From: JBBDNC01 sp040877875
Lineage (GTDB): Bacteria > Bacteroidota > Rhodothermia > Balneolales > Balneolaceae
DNA length: 25,730 nucleotides
Assembly (NCBI GenBank): GCA_040877875.1
Contig: JBBDNC010000080.1
Span: 1 to 25,730 of the forward strand
Direction: 5' to 3'
Shown: in pieces, positions 7,175-15,033 of the stretch
How the letters are laid out: each line of letters begins with the position of its first letter
How positions within the stretch are numbered: the first letter of the stretch is position 1
The notes under the pieces: generated by a model
Told to the model about the DNA's origin: nothing
Databases searched by the model: none
Seen by the model: only the letters and a program-made list of their open reading frames with translations
Made by a program: the position numbers and the translations under genes

Positions 7175-9247
7175 ATGCCCAACCGCCTTAAAAAAGAGAA
7201 AAGCCCGTATCTCCTTCAGCACGCCGATAACCCGGTCGACTGGTACCCGTGGAGTGAGGAAGCCTTTCGAAAAGCCCGTGAGGAAGATAAGCCGGTGTTC
7301 CTGTCTATCGGGTACGCGACCTGCCACTGGTGCCACGTCATGGCCCATGAATCTTTTGAGGACGAAGAAGTGGCTCGCTTGATGAACGAAACGTTTGTCA
7401 ACATCAAGGTGGACCGGGAGGAGCGGCCGGATATCGACAATACCTATATGACGATCTGCCAGATTTTGACCCGTCAGGGGGGGTGGCCTCTGACCATCCT
7501 GATGACGCCAGATAAAAAACCGTTTTTTGCAGCCACCTATATCCCGAAGGAGAGTCGGTTTAATATGCTCGGTATGATAGACCTGATCCCGAAGCTCGAA
7601 AAAACCTGGAAGGAGGAGCGTAAAAAGGTGCTTCATTCGGCGGATAAAATTTCATCGGGTTTCGCCCGGACCCTACAGCTTGAACCGGGTAACCAACCCG
7701 ATACCGGACTTATCCATCAATCGTTTCAGAAACTGAAAAACCGGTACGATACCAACTACGGCGGGTTCGGTTCGTCTCCGAAATTTCCTTCCCCGCACAA
7801 CCTCACGTTTTTGCTGCAGTATGCCCGATCGTTTCAAAACGTGGAAGCCTTGAATATGGTGACGCATACCCTCATAAAAATGCGTCTGGGTGGCATCTTC
7901 GATCAGATCGGCTTCGGGTTTCACCGCTACTCAACCGACCCGCACTGGCTGCTGCCCCACTTTGAAAAGATGCTGTACGACCAGGCGATGCTGATGACCG
8001 CCTATACGGAAGCATGGCGCTCTACCGGGGATGACCTATTCAAACAAACAGTCTATGAAATAGCGGATTATGTTGACGAACAGCTCACTTCTCCCGACGG
8101 CGGATTCTACTCAGCCGAAGATGCCGACAGTGAAGGGGAAGAGGGAAAGTTCTACGTCTGGGAAATGGAGGAAATCCGTTCTGTACTGGGCCGGGAGGCG
8201 GCAAAACTTGCAGTGGTTATTTACAACCTGAAACCGGAGGGGAATTTCAGGGATGAATCAACCGGTCAACAATCCGGGGCCAATATCCCTCACCTTGGTT
8301 CCAGGCTGAAGGAGCTGGCTGAAGAACATAAGATGGAGGAGAAAAAGCTCGAGGAAAAACTCGAAGAAATTCGAAGAAAACTGAAATCCAAACGGGAGAA
8401 GAGGATCCGCCCGATCCGGGATGATAAAATCCTGACTGACTGGAACGGACTGATGATCGCTGCATGGGCCCGGGCCGGTGAAACATTCGAGGAGCCGTTG
8501 TTCATCAAAAAGGCGGAAAACGCCTGGAAGTTTCTCTCGGATGAACTCATGGACGGGGATAACCTGCACCACCGGTATCGCGACGGGGAAGCTGCCGTCC
8601 CGGCAATGGCGGACGACTATGCGTTTTTGATCCGTGGACTCATTGAACTCTACCTGGCTACATTTAAAACAGACTATTTAAAAGAGGCAACAGAACTGAA
8701 CAGCCGCTTTCTGGAGGACTGCTGGGATCCTGAACAGGGAGGAGCTTATTTTACAGGAAAGAAGAGCGAAGAACTGCTGGGCCGGCAAAAGGAGATCTAT
8801 GACGGAGCCATCCCTTCATCCAATTCGGCCACGGCCATAAACCTGCTGCAACTGGCCCGGCTCACCGGGGAGACCTCCCTGGAGGAAAAAGCGGCACAGC
8901 TCTTCCGTATGTTTTCCAAATTTCTCGAAAAAGCCCCGTCGGGCGCGACATTTGCCATTCAGGCCCTGATCGGAGCCACTCAAACCTCTGCCGAAGTGGT
9001 GATCTGCGGATCCGAAAACTCTGAAGAAACCCAAAAGATGATCCGGGCCACCCGCAATTCCATGAAAGACCCATACGTCTTACTGCTGAAAACCGAAGAG
9101 AACCAATCCCGGCTGGCCGAACTGGCCCCCTTTACCGAAAACTTCCCGATCAAAGAGCAGCCGACCGCCTACTTCTGCCACGAATTCACCTGCGAAGCGC
9201 CCGTTTACTCTGTCAAAGAGCTGGAAAAACTGATCCGCGATTCATAA
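7175..9247 (+). CDS. DUF255 thioredoxin-domain protein (YyaL/SPATA20 family)
   Basis: This large cytosolic protein opens with the family hallmark NRLKKEKSPYLLQHADNPVDW and has a thioredoxin-like site CHWC at residues 50-53 (GYATCHWCHVMAHESF). The rest is an (alpha/alpha) barrel-like region with FDQIGFGFHRYSTDPHWLLPHFEKMLYDQA and DDKILTDWNGLM, also family signatures. A charged, Lys/Glu-rich helix near residues 380-410 may be coiled coil. The molecular function is unproven; a redox or sugar-isomerase-like role has been suggested from the fold. The ATG at 7175 was chosen because it starts directly before the conserved N-terminus; an upstream ATG at 7148 would overlap methylglyoxal synthase. The resulting 690-residue length is normal. 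Confidence 0.92.
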   Translation: MPNRLKKEKSPYLLQHADNPVDWYPWSEEAFRKAREEDKPVFLSIGYATCHWCHVMAHESFEDEEVARLMNETFVNIKVDREERPDIDNTYMTICQILTRQGGWPLTILMTPDKKPFFAATYIPKESRFNMLGMIDLIPKLEKTWKEERKKVLHSADKISSGFARTLQLEPGNQPDTGLIHQSFQKLKNRYDTNYGGFGSSPKFPSPHNLTFLLQYARSFQNVEALNMVTHTLIKMRLGGIFDQIGFGFHRYSTDPHWLLPHFEKMLYDQAMLMTAYTEAWRSTGDDLFKQTVYEIADYVDEQLTSPDGGFYSAEDADSEGEEGKFYVWEMEEIRSVLGREAAKLAVVIYNLKPEGNFRDESTGQQSGANIPHLGSRLKELAEEHKMEEKKLEEKLEEIRRKLKSKREKRIRPIRDDKILTDWNGLMIAAWARAGETFEEPLFIKKAENAWKFLSDELMDGDNLHHRYRDGEAAVPAMADDYAFLIRGLIELYLATFKTDYLKEATELNSRFLEDCWDPEQGGAYFTGKKSEELLGRQKEIYDGAIPSSNSATAINLLQLARLTGETSLEEKAAQLFRMFSKFLEKAPSGATFAIQALIGATQTSAEVVICGSENSEETQKMIRATRNSMKDPYVLLLKTEENQSRLAELAPFTENFPIKEQPTAYFCHEFTCEAPVYSVKELEKLIRDS

Positions 9248-9259
9248 AAAACCAGTCAC

Positions 9260-9706
9260 CTATCGTTGTACAATGTTCGAATGGATTTCGATATCCCCCG
9301 TAAGGGTCCGGTAGACCGGGCACTTGTTTGAGATTTCCAGCAGCCGCTGAACCTGTTCCTCGCTTAGATCTCCCTTGACGATGATCTCCTTGTCAATTTG
9401 ATCGATCTTTGCTTTCGGGTCGTCACAATCTTCACAATCTTTCGCATGATCCCGATAGTGTCGAAGTTCCAGGTAAAGTTCCTCCACCGGCCATTTTTTT
9501 CGTTCGGCATACATGCGCAGGGTAACGGCCGTGCAGGTGCCGAGCGACATCAGCAGCAAATCGTAGGGATCCGGTCCCAGGCCTTTTCCCCCGGACGATT
9601 CCGGTTCGTCTGCGATCCATTCGTGATCGCCGGCAGTGAGAACCGTCTTGTATTTCTCTCCATCCTGATAGACGTGAACAATCTTTTTCTTTTGCGTATC
9701 AGCCAT
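9260..9706 (-). CDS. OsmC/Ohr family protein
   Basis: The 148-residue protein has the two redox cysteines expected of the OsmC fold, C58 in SLGTCTAVTLRMYA and C129 in SNKCPVYRTL. A second pair, CEDC (91-94), lies in the middle loop and is seen in one OsmC subgroup. Family members reduce organic or fatty-acid hydroperoxides using the cysteine pair. The gene converges on DUF255, with only 12 nt between the stops. Upstream, the DinB remnant and the M16 genes lie on the same strand, but the 200-nt gap argues for a separate promoter. Confidence 0.9.
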   Translation of the reverse strand: MADTQKKKIVHVYQDGEKYKTVLTAGDHEWIADEPESSGGKGLGPDPYDLLLMSLGTCTAVTLRMYAERKKWPVEELYLELRHYRDHAKDCEDCDDPKAKIDQIDKEIIVKGDLSEEQVQRLLEISNKCPVYRTLTGDIEIHSNIVQR

Positions 9707-9794
9707 AAGCCTATCTGTTCAAATTCAAATTTATTCCAGTCACATACTTAATCTATGCCACTCTGCGATCTACGTCCTGGCCCTCACCCCCACA

Positions 9795-9811
9795 GGTCGG
9801 GTTTTTCGACC
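9795..9811. repeat. Small hairpin GGTCG-N7-CGACC in a possible intergenic repeat
   Basis: A 5-bp perfect stem with the loop GGTTTTT lies just past the end of the DinB remnant. The surrounding segment, about 9755-9835, differs in texture from its AT-rich left flank and may be a dispersed intergenic element. One copy only is visible, so repeat status is a guess. Confidence 0.25.
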
Positions 9812-9831
9812 CATCCAATTCCAGCCATCCG

Positions 9832-9927
9832 TCAAAGGTACTTTTCATCCGCTTCCTCTATATAGACTTTGTAATAAGGCCCATACTCATCTGGCTTCGG
9901 TTTTTGGTATAAAAGTTTTTGACTCAT
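9832..9927 (-). pseudogene. DinB-like protein remnant, 31 codons
   Basis: From an ATG at 9927 the minus strand encodes MSQKLLYQKPKPDEYGPYY and then KVYIEEADEKYL before a TGA. The pattern KPxPDEYxPYYxxYI is the start of one branch of the DinB/YfiT-like four-helix metalloprotein family, which is normally 160-180 residues. None of the metal-binding histidines or the remaining helices can be found in any frame downstream. The ATG overlaps the TGA of the second M16 gene (ATGA), so it was once translationally coupled to the M16 operon. Calling it a remnant instead of a real micropeptide is an inference. Confidence 0.55.
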
Positions 9928-12005
9928 CGTTGTGCCACGCCATGATCCACCACGGTTGCAGAAGACTGTTCTTCGCCTGCCATCAGGGTTTTCACCCGAT
10001 AGGCGACATTCACACCGTCGGCCACCTGCCAGTCTTCGTAATAACTTTCGGTCGTTACCCGCTCTCCCATTTGGAGATTAAACCGATTGGCTTCAAGCAT
10101 ATAAGGCAGGGCCGTTCCGGGATCGAGGTAGATCGTGAAGGGTTCATCCATCCGGATTCGCAATTCGACGAGATCGACTCCGTTTTTCTCCGTCTCCCCG
10201 ATAAATTCCACATTTAGGGTCTCAAAATTGAGGGCCAGGTTAATATAATGGCGTCGGTATTCATTCAGAGCCTGCTGGAGTTGCTGGGGCTGCATCGCCT
10301 GCTCCTGGCCTCCCATCTTCATAACCCCTTCCCCATCCCGGATTTCACTGACAATCGTACCCATGGGAGTACTGATTTCGCTGATAAAGGCATTCTCTTC
10401 AAAATCGAGCGTATCATGACTTCCGAGCTCCATTTCACCCTGTGGTGTATTCACCACATTTTCACTTTCAATGGTAATCACTTCCACTTCTCCTTCCGGC
10501 AATACGGCGTTTGCCATTTTCACAAGCCATTCGCGGCCAAGATCGGCATCTCCTGTCATCTCCTCTTCTTCATCACCACCCGGCTCCGGAATGGTAATAT
10601 CGATTTCGTTCACTTCTCCATATTTTTCAAGCTGGTCTCCGATCTCCTCCCCGTTTCCGACCACCAGGATTTGCACATCATCCGGCCGCAGGTATTCACG
10701 GGCAACCTGTTGTACATCTTCGATTGTAACGGCTCGTATCTCCTCCACCAAACGGTCGAACGTATCGGGGGGGAGTCCTGCATAATCATAGTTCATCCGT
10801 TCATTCAACACACTGGCCCGGCTGTCATATTCAAATACCAGGGAGTTTAAAAAGCGATCCTTGGTCTGCTGCAATTCTTCCTCGCTGACCGGCTCTTCCT
10901 GGAGCCGGCGGATTTGCTGGATAATGGCATCAATGGCTTCGGCCGTCGTCGAACTTTGTGTCATCACCCCGGCCGTGAAAGTCCCCGGATAGAAGTTATG
11001 ACTCCCGTACGAACCGAATACAGCATAGGCCAGGCCCATCTGACTGCGGACAATTCGCATCAGCCGTCCCGAAAATCCGTCACTCAATATCCGGTTCATG
11101 ACCTGTAATTTGGCATAATCCGGGTTATCACGCATTCCGCCGATGTGCCCCAGTAAAACATAGCTTTGGTTCACATCGCGTTTGTCGACGAAGTTCATAC
11201 CTTGCTCAAATTCATAACCCACTTCGGGAAACTCCAGGTGGGTTCTCTCCCCGGGTGGGAATTCTCCGAACACCTCTTCCAGCAGATCTTTCATATCATC
11301 ACTATGGAAATCTCCGACCACACCGATCATCAGATTATTCCCGGTAAACGATTGACGGTGAAATTCAATTATATCCTCCCGGGTGACATTATCAACGGTT
11401 TCATATTCGGTATTCCGGCCGTAAACCGACTCGGGTCCATAGATCAACCGGCGAAATTCACGGTTTGCAATCGGTCCCTGGTTATCATTCCGGCGGGAAA
11501 TCGTACTTTTTCGCTGGGTTTTCGCCAAGTCGATCTTCTCTTCGGGAAAGGCCGGGTTTAACAACAAATCCTTAAAAACAGGAAGAAGCTCGCTGAAATC
11601 CTCTTTCAAAACATTCATACTTGCCGACCCGGAGGTAAATCCGATCCCGGTTTCCATACTTGCCGCCCGGTCCTCAAGCATTTCGTTCAACTCATCCGCC
11701 GGGATGTCCTCAGTCCCACCCGAGCGCATTACCGTACCGGTCAGTCCGGCCATGCCCGCTTTCTCATTGGGAACAAGTACCCCGCCGGTTCGAATGATGC
11801 TGCGAATGTTGATTAACGGCAGTTCATGATCTTCCACCAGGTAAAACCGGATTCCGTTGTCCAGATCAAAAATTTCAACATCCGGTTTTTCGAAATTGTT
11901 GATTTCTGGATATTCAATTTCATCCCATGATTTTTGGGCTTCGGCAAGTTGACTGCCGCTAACAAGCAGAACCAGTGGTATCAGAGTCTGTATAAATCTT
12001 TTCAT
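9924..12005 (-). CDS. M16 family peptidase-like subunit without zinc motif, with LolA-like C-terminal region
   Basis: The ATG at 12005 gives a signal peptide (MKRFIQTLIPLVLLVSGSQL...AEA) and is preceded by GGAGGG at a good distance; an ATG at 12029 would overlap the upstream gene. The N-terminal M16 domain has GIRFYLVEDHELPLINIRSIIRTGG, but the position of HxxEH reads AGMAGLTGTVMRSGG, so zinc ligands are missing. A second M16 domain follows (VVGDF, then MNFVDKRDVNQSYVLLGH). From about residue 500 a beta-rich tail with YLDPGTALPYMLEANR and YYEDWQVADGVNVAYRVKT resembles LolA-type lipoprotein-binding proteins. Such subunits pair with a catalytic one, as in mitochondrial processing peptidase. It lies 1 nt downstream of the catalytic gene. 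Location is inferred as periplasmic. Confidence 0.9.
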   Translation of the reverse strand: MKRFIQTLIPLVLLVSGSQLAEAQKSWDEIEYPEINNFEKPDVEIFDLDNGIRFYLVEDHELPLINIRSIIRTGGVLVPNEKAGMAGLTGTVMRSGGTEDIPADELNEMLEDRAASMETGIGFTSGSASMNVLKEDFSELLPVFKDLLLNPAFPEEKIDLAKTQRKSTISRRNDNQGPIANREFRRLIYGPESVYGRNTEYETVDNVTREDIIEFHRQSFTGNNLMIGVVGDFHSDDMKDLLEEVFGEFPPGERTHLEFPEVGYEFEQGMNFVDKRDVNQSYVLLGHIGGMRDNPDYAKLQVMNRILSDGFSGRLMRIVRSQMGLAYAVFGSYGSHNFYPGTFTAGVMTQSSTTAEAIDAIIQQIRRLQEEPVSEEELQQTKDRFLNSLVFEYDSRASVLNERMNYDYAGLPPDTFDRLVEEIRAVTIEDVQQVAREYLRPDDVQILVVGNGEEIGDQLEKYGEVNEIDITIPEPGGDEEEEMTGDADLGREWLVKMANAVLPEGEVEVITIESENVVNTPQGEMELGSHDTLDFEENAFISEISTPMGTIVSEIRDGEGVMKMGGQEQAMQPQQLQQALNEYRRHYINLALNFETLNVEFIGETEKNGVDLVELRIRMDEPFTIYLDPGTALPYMLEANRFNLQMGERVTTESYYEDWQVADGVNVAYRVKTLMAGEEQSSATVVDHGVAQR

Positions 12006-12006
12006 T

Positions 12007-13560
12007 TTAATTCCCTCCCTCTGTTTCATTTTGTTCTGTCGAGGCCATTTCCAGCATCTCTTCGTTGACGATCTTGCCCACCGTTCGGTTTTTCTTAATC
12101 AGGTAGGTATCGGCCACACGACGGAGATCCTCCAGGGTTACCTCCTCCAGGTCTTCGAGATAGGTAAAGACTCTTCGCCAGTCCCCCTGCTGGGCATGTG
12201 CTTCAGCCAGTTGCAGGGCGAGTCCCTGGTTGGAATTCAGATTCCGGACCAATCCCGCCCGGGCATTGGTCAACGCCCTGTCCAGCTCCTGTCGGGTGAT
12301 ATCCCCGTCTTTTACTTTTTGGATCTCTTCATCGATCACCTTTTCCAGTTCGGCTGGTGAAATCCCGCGATTGGGCACCGCAAACGTAATAAACATCGCC
12401 GGAAACTTGCTCCCGGGATATCCATTGAATGCCTGCACTCCCAGGGCCAGTTCTTCCTCTTCCACCAGCCGCTTGTAGAGCCTGGAGGTTCTGCCTTCTG
12501 AAATGATCGAGCCCAGCAATTGAAGGGCCGGCCAATCGGGATGAGTTTGGCTGACCGTATGATAGCCCGCCAGGTAAAACGGCTGACTCTCTTCTTCGAT
12601 CACAAACCGGCGTTCGCCCCGCTGCTCCGGTTCCCGGGTCGTTACGTCGGGAGAGGGATTCCCCTGGGGCAAATCGGAGAAATACAACTCTGCCAATTCC
12701 CTCATCCGTCCGGGATTTACATCCCCGGCAATTGCAATCGTAAAATTCTGGGGGTTATAATAGGTTTCATAAAACCGGCGGGTATCTTCAATCGTTGTGG
12801 CAGTGATATCGGACGGCCACCCGATTACCGGATTGCCATAGGGATGGGCTGAAAACGATACACTGAGGAATTCTTCGAGAAGCCGTCCGAGCGGACTTGA
12901 ATCCGTCCGCATCCTTCGTTCTTCCATAATGACATCTTTTTCTTCATAAAACTCCCTGAATACAGGATTTTTGAATCGGTCCGCCTCCAGGTTAAACCAG
13001 AGTTCCGCCTTATTTTGCGGCAGGCTGTAAAAATATGCAGTCGCATCTGCACTGGTAAAGGCATTCAGTCCCTCCGCCCCCTCGCGTTCTACGATCTGGG
13101 TAAATTCATCCGTTACCACATACTGATTCGCTTCCTCCTGGTACTTTTCAAAATCAGCCCAAAGCCGGTCTAATGTTTCCTCATCCGGATCAGGATTCTG
13201 TTTTTCATTTAGCCAGGCCCGGTAAGCTTCATCCATTTTATCGATAGCCTCCTGTTCGGCTTCCCAATCGGTCGTACCGATGGTATGCGATCCTTTGAAA
13301 ACCATATGCTCAAAGATATGTGCAATACCTGTATGATTGACCGGTTCGTTGACGCTGCCCACATCCACGAATGTAACGAAACTGGCCACAGGTGCCACAT
13401 TCCGTTCAATGACAATGAAGTGCAGCCCGCTGTCGAGGGTAAACTCGGTCACTCTATCTTCAAAAGCTTCCAGGTCCTGTGCCCATCCGGAAATTGCCGT
13501 GAAAAACATCAGGCATACTGCCAAAAAAACAGATGTACAGATTGTAATTCGTAGTTTCAT
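12007..13560 (-). CDS. M16 family zinc peptidase, catalytic subunit
   Basis: A signal peptide (KLRITICTSVFLAVCLMFF, then GWAQ) leads into the M16 domain with the inverted zinc motif HIFEH at residues 81-85 and a distal glutamate in NLEADRF (E192). The spacing of about 107 residues is longer than the usual 75 because of a charged helical insert near residues 100-150. The inactive-type second domain (FVIEEESQPFYLAGYHT onward) follows, for a typical 517 residues. M16 enzymes degrade peptides inside a clam-shell chamber; here the enzyme is probably periplasmic. An AAGGAG Shine-Dalgarno precedes the start. It forms an operon with the non-catalytic subunit, whose ribosome-binding site lies inside this gene's last codons. 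Confidence 0.95.
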   Translation of the reverse strand: MKLRITICTSVFLAVCLMFFTAISGWAQDLEAFEDRVTEFTLDSGLHFIVIERNVAPVASFVTFVDVGSVNEPVNHTGIAHIFEHMVFKGSHTIGTTDWEAEQEAIDKMDEAYRAWLNEKQNPDPDEETLDRLWADFEKYQEEANQYVVTDEFTQIVEREGAEGLNAFTSADATAYFYSLPQNKAELWFNLEADRFKNPVFREFYEEKDVIMEERRMRTDSSPLGRLLEEFLSVSFSAHPYGNPVIGWPSDITATTIEDTRRFYETYYNPQNFTIAIAGDVNPGRMRELAELYFSDLPQGNPSPDVTTREPEQRGERRFVIEEESQPFYLAGYHTVSQTHPDWPALQLLGSIISEGRTSRLYKRLVEEEELALGVQAFNGYPGSKFPAMFITFAVPNRGISPAELEKVIDEEIQKVKDGDITRQELDRALTNARAGLVRNLNSNQGLALQLAEAHAQQGDWRRVFTYLEDLEEVTLEDLRRVADTYLIKKNRTVGKIVNEEMLEMASTEQNETEGGN

Positions 13561-13894
13561 AGGACGACTCCTTGTTGATGATGGTTACTTTGGTTCGATC
13601 CCAAATCTCTCATTTACACATTAATATGTATAAAAGTTGCAAATGATAAAACAGATATTTTATGATCCCGAACTCTCCGGTTTTCTGTCCCGAATCCTTT
13701 ATTTTTGACAAAATCCCCGTAACCAAGATAAAATCTTAATTATAAACAGATGTATTGAGGAATAAGTTGTCGTTTGATATCTTCATCTTCGTGTATAAGG
13801 CAAAAATCATTTATCTTTTGAAAGATTCTTTATGACTCGTTCAAAGGAATGACGCTCCATTTAACAAACTCCTGCATAAACGAAAAACACACAT
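13561..13894. other. Divergent intergenic region between the M16 operon and the YeeE/YedE pair
   Basis: This 334-bp AT-rich stretch has no credible gene. It should hold the M16 promoter on the minus strand (an AT-rich TTTTATACATATTAAT segment near 13619-13634 is a weak candidate) and the plus-strand promoter listed separately. A small inverted repeat ATCTTT-TG-AAAGAT is at 13813-13826 in the predicted leader. Confidence 0.6.
13705..13734 (+). promoter_or_regulatory. Candidate sigma-70-like promoter for the YeeE/YedE pair
   Basis: TTGACA (13705-13710) is followed by an 18-nt spacer and TAAAAT (13729-13734). This is close to the general housekeeping consensus, although Bacteroidetes-type promoters often differ. 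It would give a leader of about 150 nt ahead of the gene at 13895. Confidence 0.45.
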
Positions 13895-14455
13895 ATGTTT
13901 GATATTCTTTACGAACCGTGGCCATGGTATATTGCCGGTCCCCTGATCGGGCTTATTGTCCCCGTCTTACTGATTACCGGTAACAAAATGTTTGGTATCT
14001 CGTCCAGTTTCAGGCACCTGTGTGCCGCATGCCTGCCCACCAAAATTTCATTTTTCCGATATGACTGGAAAGAAGAGGGCGGCTGGAACCTGACATTTGT
14101 CACAGGAGTCGTCCTGGGCGGATTCCTCGCCGGGTATTGGTTTGAAAATCCGGAGCCGGTAGCCATTTCCGGCGCTACCGTTGCGGCCCTGGCGGAAATC
14201 GGAATTACAAGTTTCGACGGACTCGTTCCGGCAGACCTGTTTAACTGGCAGACTCTGTTGACTCCTTCCGGCTTGATTGTGATGGTTGTCGGAGGGTTTC
14301 TGGTTGGATTCGGTACCCGGTATGCCAGCGGATGTACGTCCGGACACGGAATCACCGGATTGGCAAATCTACAGGTTGCCTCCCTCATTGCAGTGATAGG
14401 CTTTTTTATCGGCGGACTGATTACCACCTACGTGCTTCTTCCACTTATTTTATGA
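13895..14455 (+). CDS. YeeE/YedE family membrane protein, first half of a split sulfur transporter
   Basis: The 186-residue hydrophobic protein has about four or five membrane segments and the family motif GTRYASGCTSGHGI near residue 146, with the cysteine central to sulfur handling. Another cysteine pair lies in HLCAACLPTKISFF. YeeE/YedE proteins import thiosulfate or move sulfane sulfur across the membrane. In many bacteria the protein is split in two, and this is the first part (YeeE/PmpA-like); the second is 41 nt downstream. No rhodanese or persulfide dioxygenase gene, the common partners, is in the window. Confidence 0.88.
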   Translation: MFDILYEPWPWYIAGPLIGLIVPVLLITGNKMFGISSSFRHLCAACLPTKISFFRYDWKEEGGWNLTFVTGVVLGGFLAGYWFENPEPVAISGATVAALAEIGITSFDGLVPADLFNWQTLLTPSGLIVMVVGGFLVGFGTRYASGCTSGHGITGLANLQVASLIAVIGFFIGGLITTYVLLPLIL

Positions 14456-14496
14456 TTTCGTAAGAATGTATTTCAAAATTATATAATCTCCTGACT

Positions 14497-14916
14497 ATGG
14501 GTAACTTATTAAAATATTTATTAGCCGGGCTCTATTTCGGATTTTTACTCGTCAAATCAGAAGTAGTCTCCTGGTTTCGGATCCAGGAGATGTTCCGGTT
14601 TGACTCCTTTCATATGTATGGAATTCTCATATCGGCAATCCTCGTCGCCCTGGTCTCCATTCAAATCATCAAACGGTTTAACATGAAGGACCTGAACGGA
14701 AATCCGATCCGGATCCTTTCCAAAGACCCCGCCCAGGTAAAACGTTACCTGATCGGCGGATCGCTTTTTGGTGTCGGGTGGGCCTTTACCGGGGCCTGTC
14801 CGGGTCCGCTCTTTGCCCTCTTCGGCAGCGGGCTGACGATCTTTCTGATCCCTATTCTGGCTGCATTTGCGGGAACATATACGTACGGCCTCCTTCGGGA
14901 CAAGTTGCCTCATTAG
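14497..14916 (+). CDS. YeeE/YedE-like (DUF6691) membrane protein, second half of the split sulfur transporter
   Basis: This 139-residue protein has about four membrane segments (LLKYLLAGLYFGFLLVKSE, then a helix near residue 45, one near 90-110 and one near 115-130). The motif GVGWAFTGACPGPLFALFG mirrors the GxxxxSGCTSGHG loop of its partner and supplies the second pore cysteine. It belongs to the small YeeE/YedE partner family (PmpB-like). Same strand and a 41-nt gap indicate co-transcription. Its inferred role is to complete one transport unit with the preceding protein. Confidence 0.85.
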   Translation: MGNLLKYLLAGLYFGFLLVKSEVVSWFRIQEMFRFDSFHMYGILISAILVALVSIQIIKRFNMKDLNGNPIRILSKDPAQVKRYLIGGSLFGVGWAFTGACPGPLFALFGSGLTIFLIPILAAFAGTYTYGLLRDKLPH

Positions 14917-15033
14917 CTGTATTCTATTCTGTTTTTAAAAAAATCCATTACAAAGAATGATCAGAATCCCGATATTCCCTCTGATTGGATGTAAATCCAA
15001 GGACAAGAATATCAATCATCAAATGTTTATCAA

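Noticed and set aside
10248..10850. Plus-strand open frame of 200 codons
   Set aside because: It lies opposite the second M16 gene and is rich in His/Phe/Ile runs typical of antisense translation.
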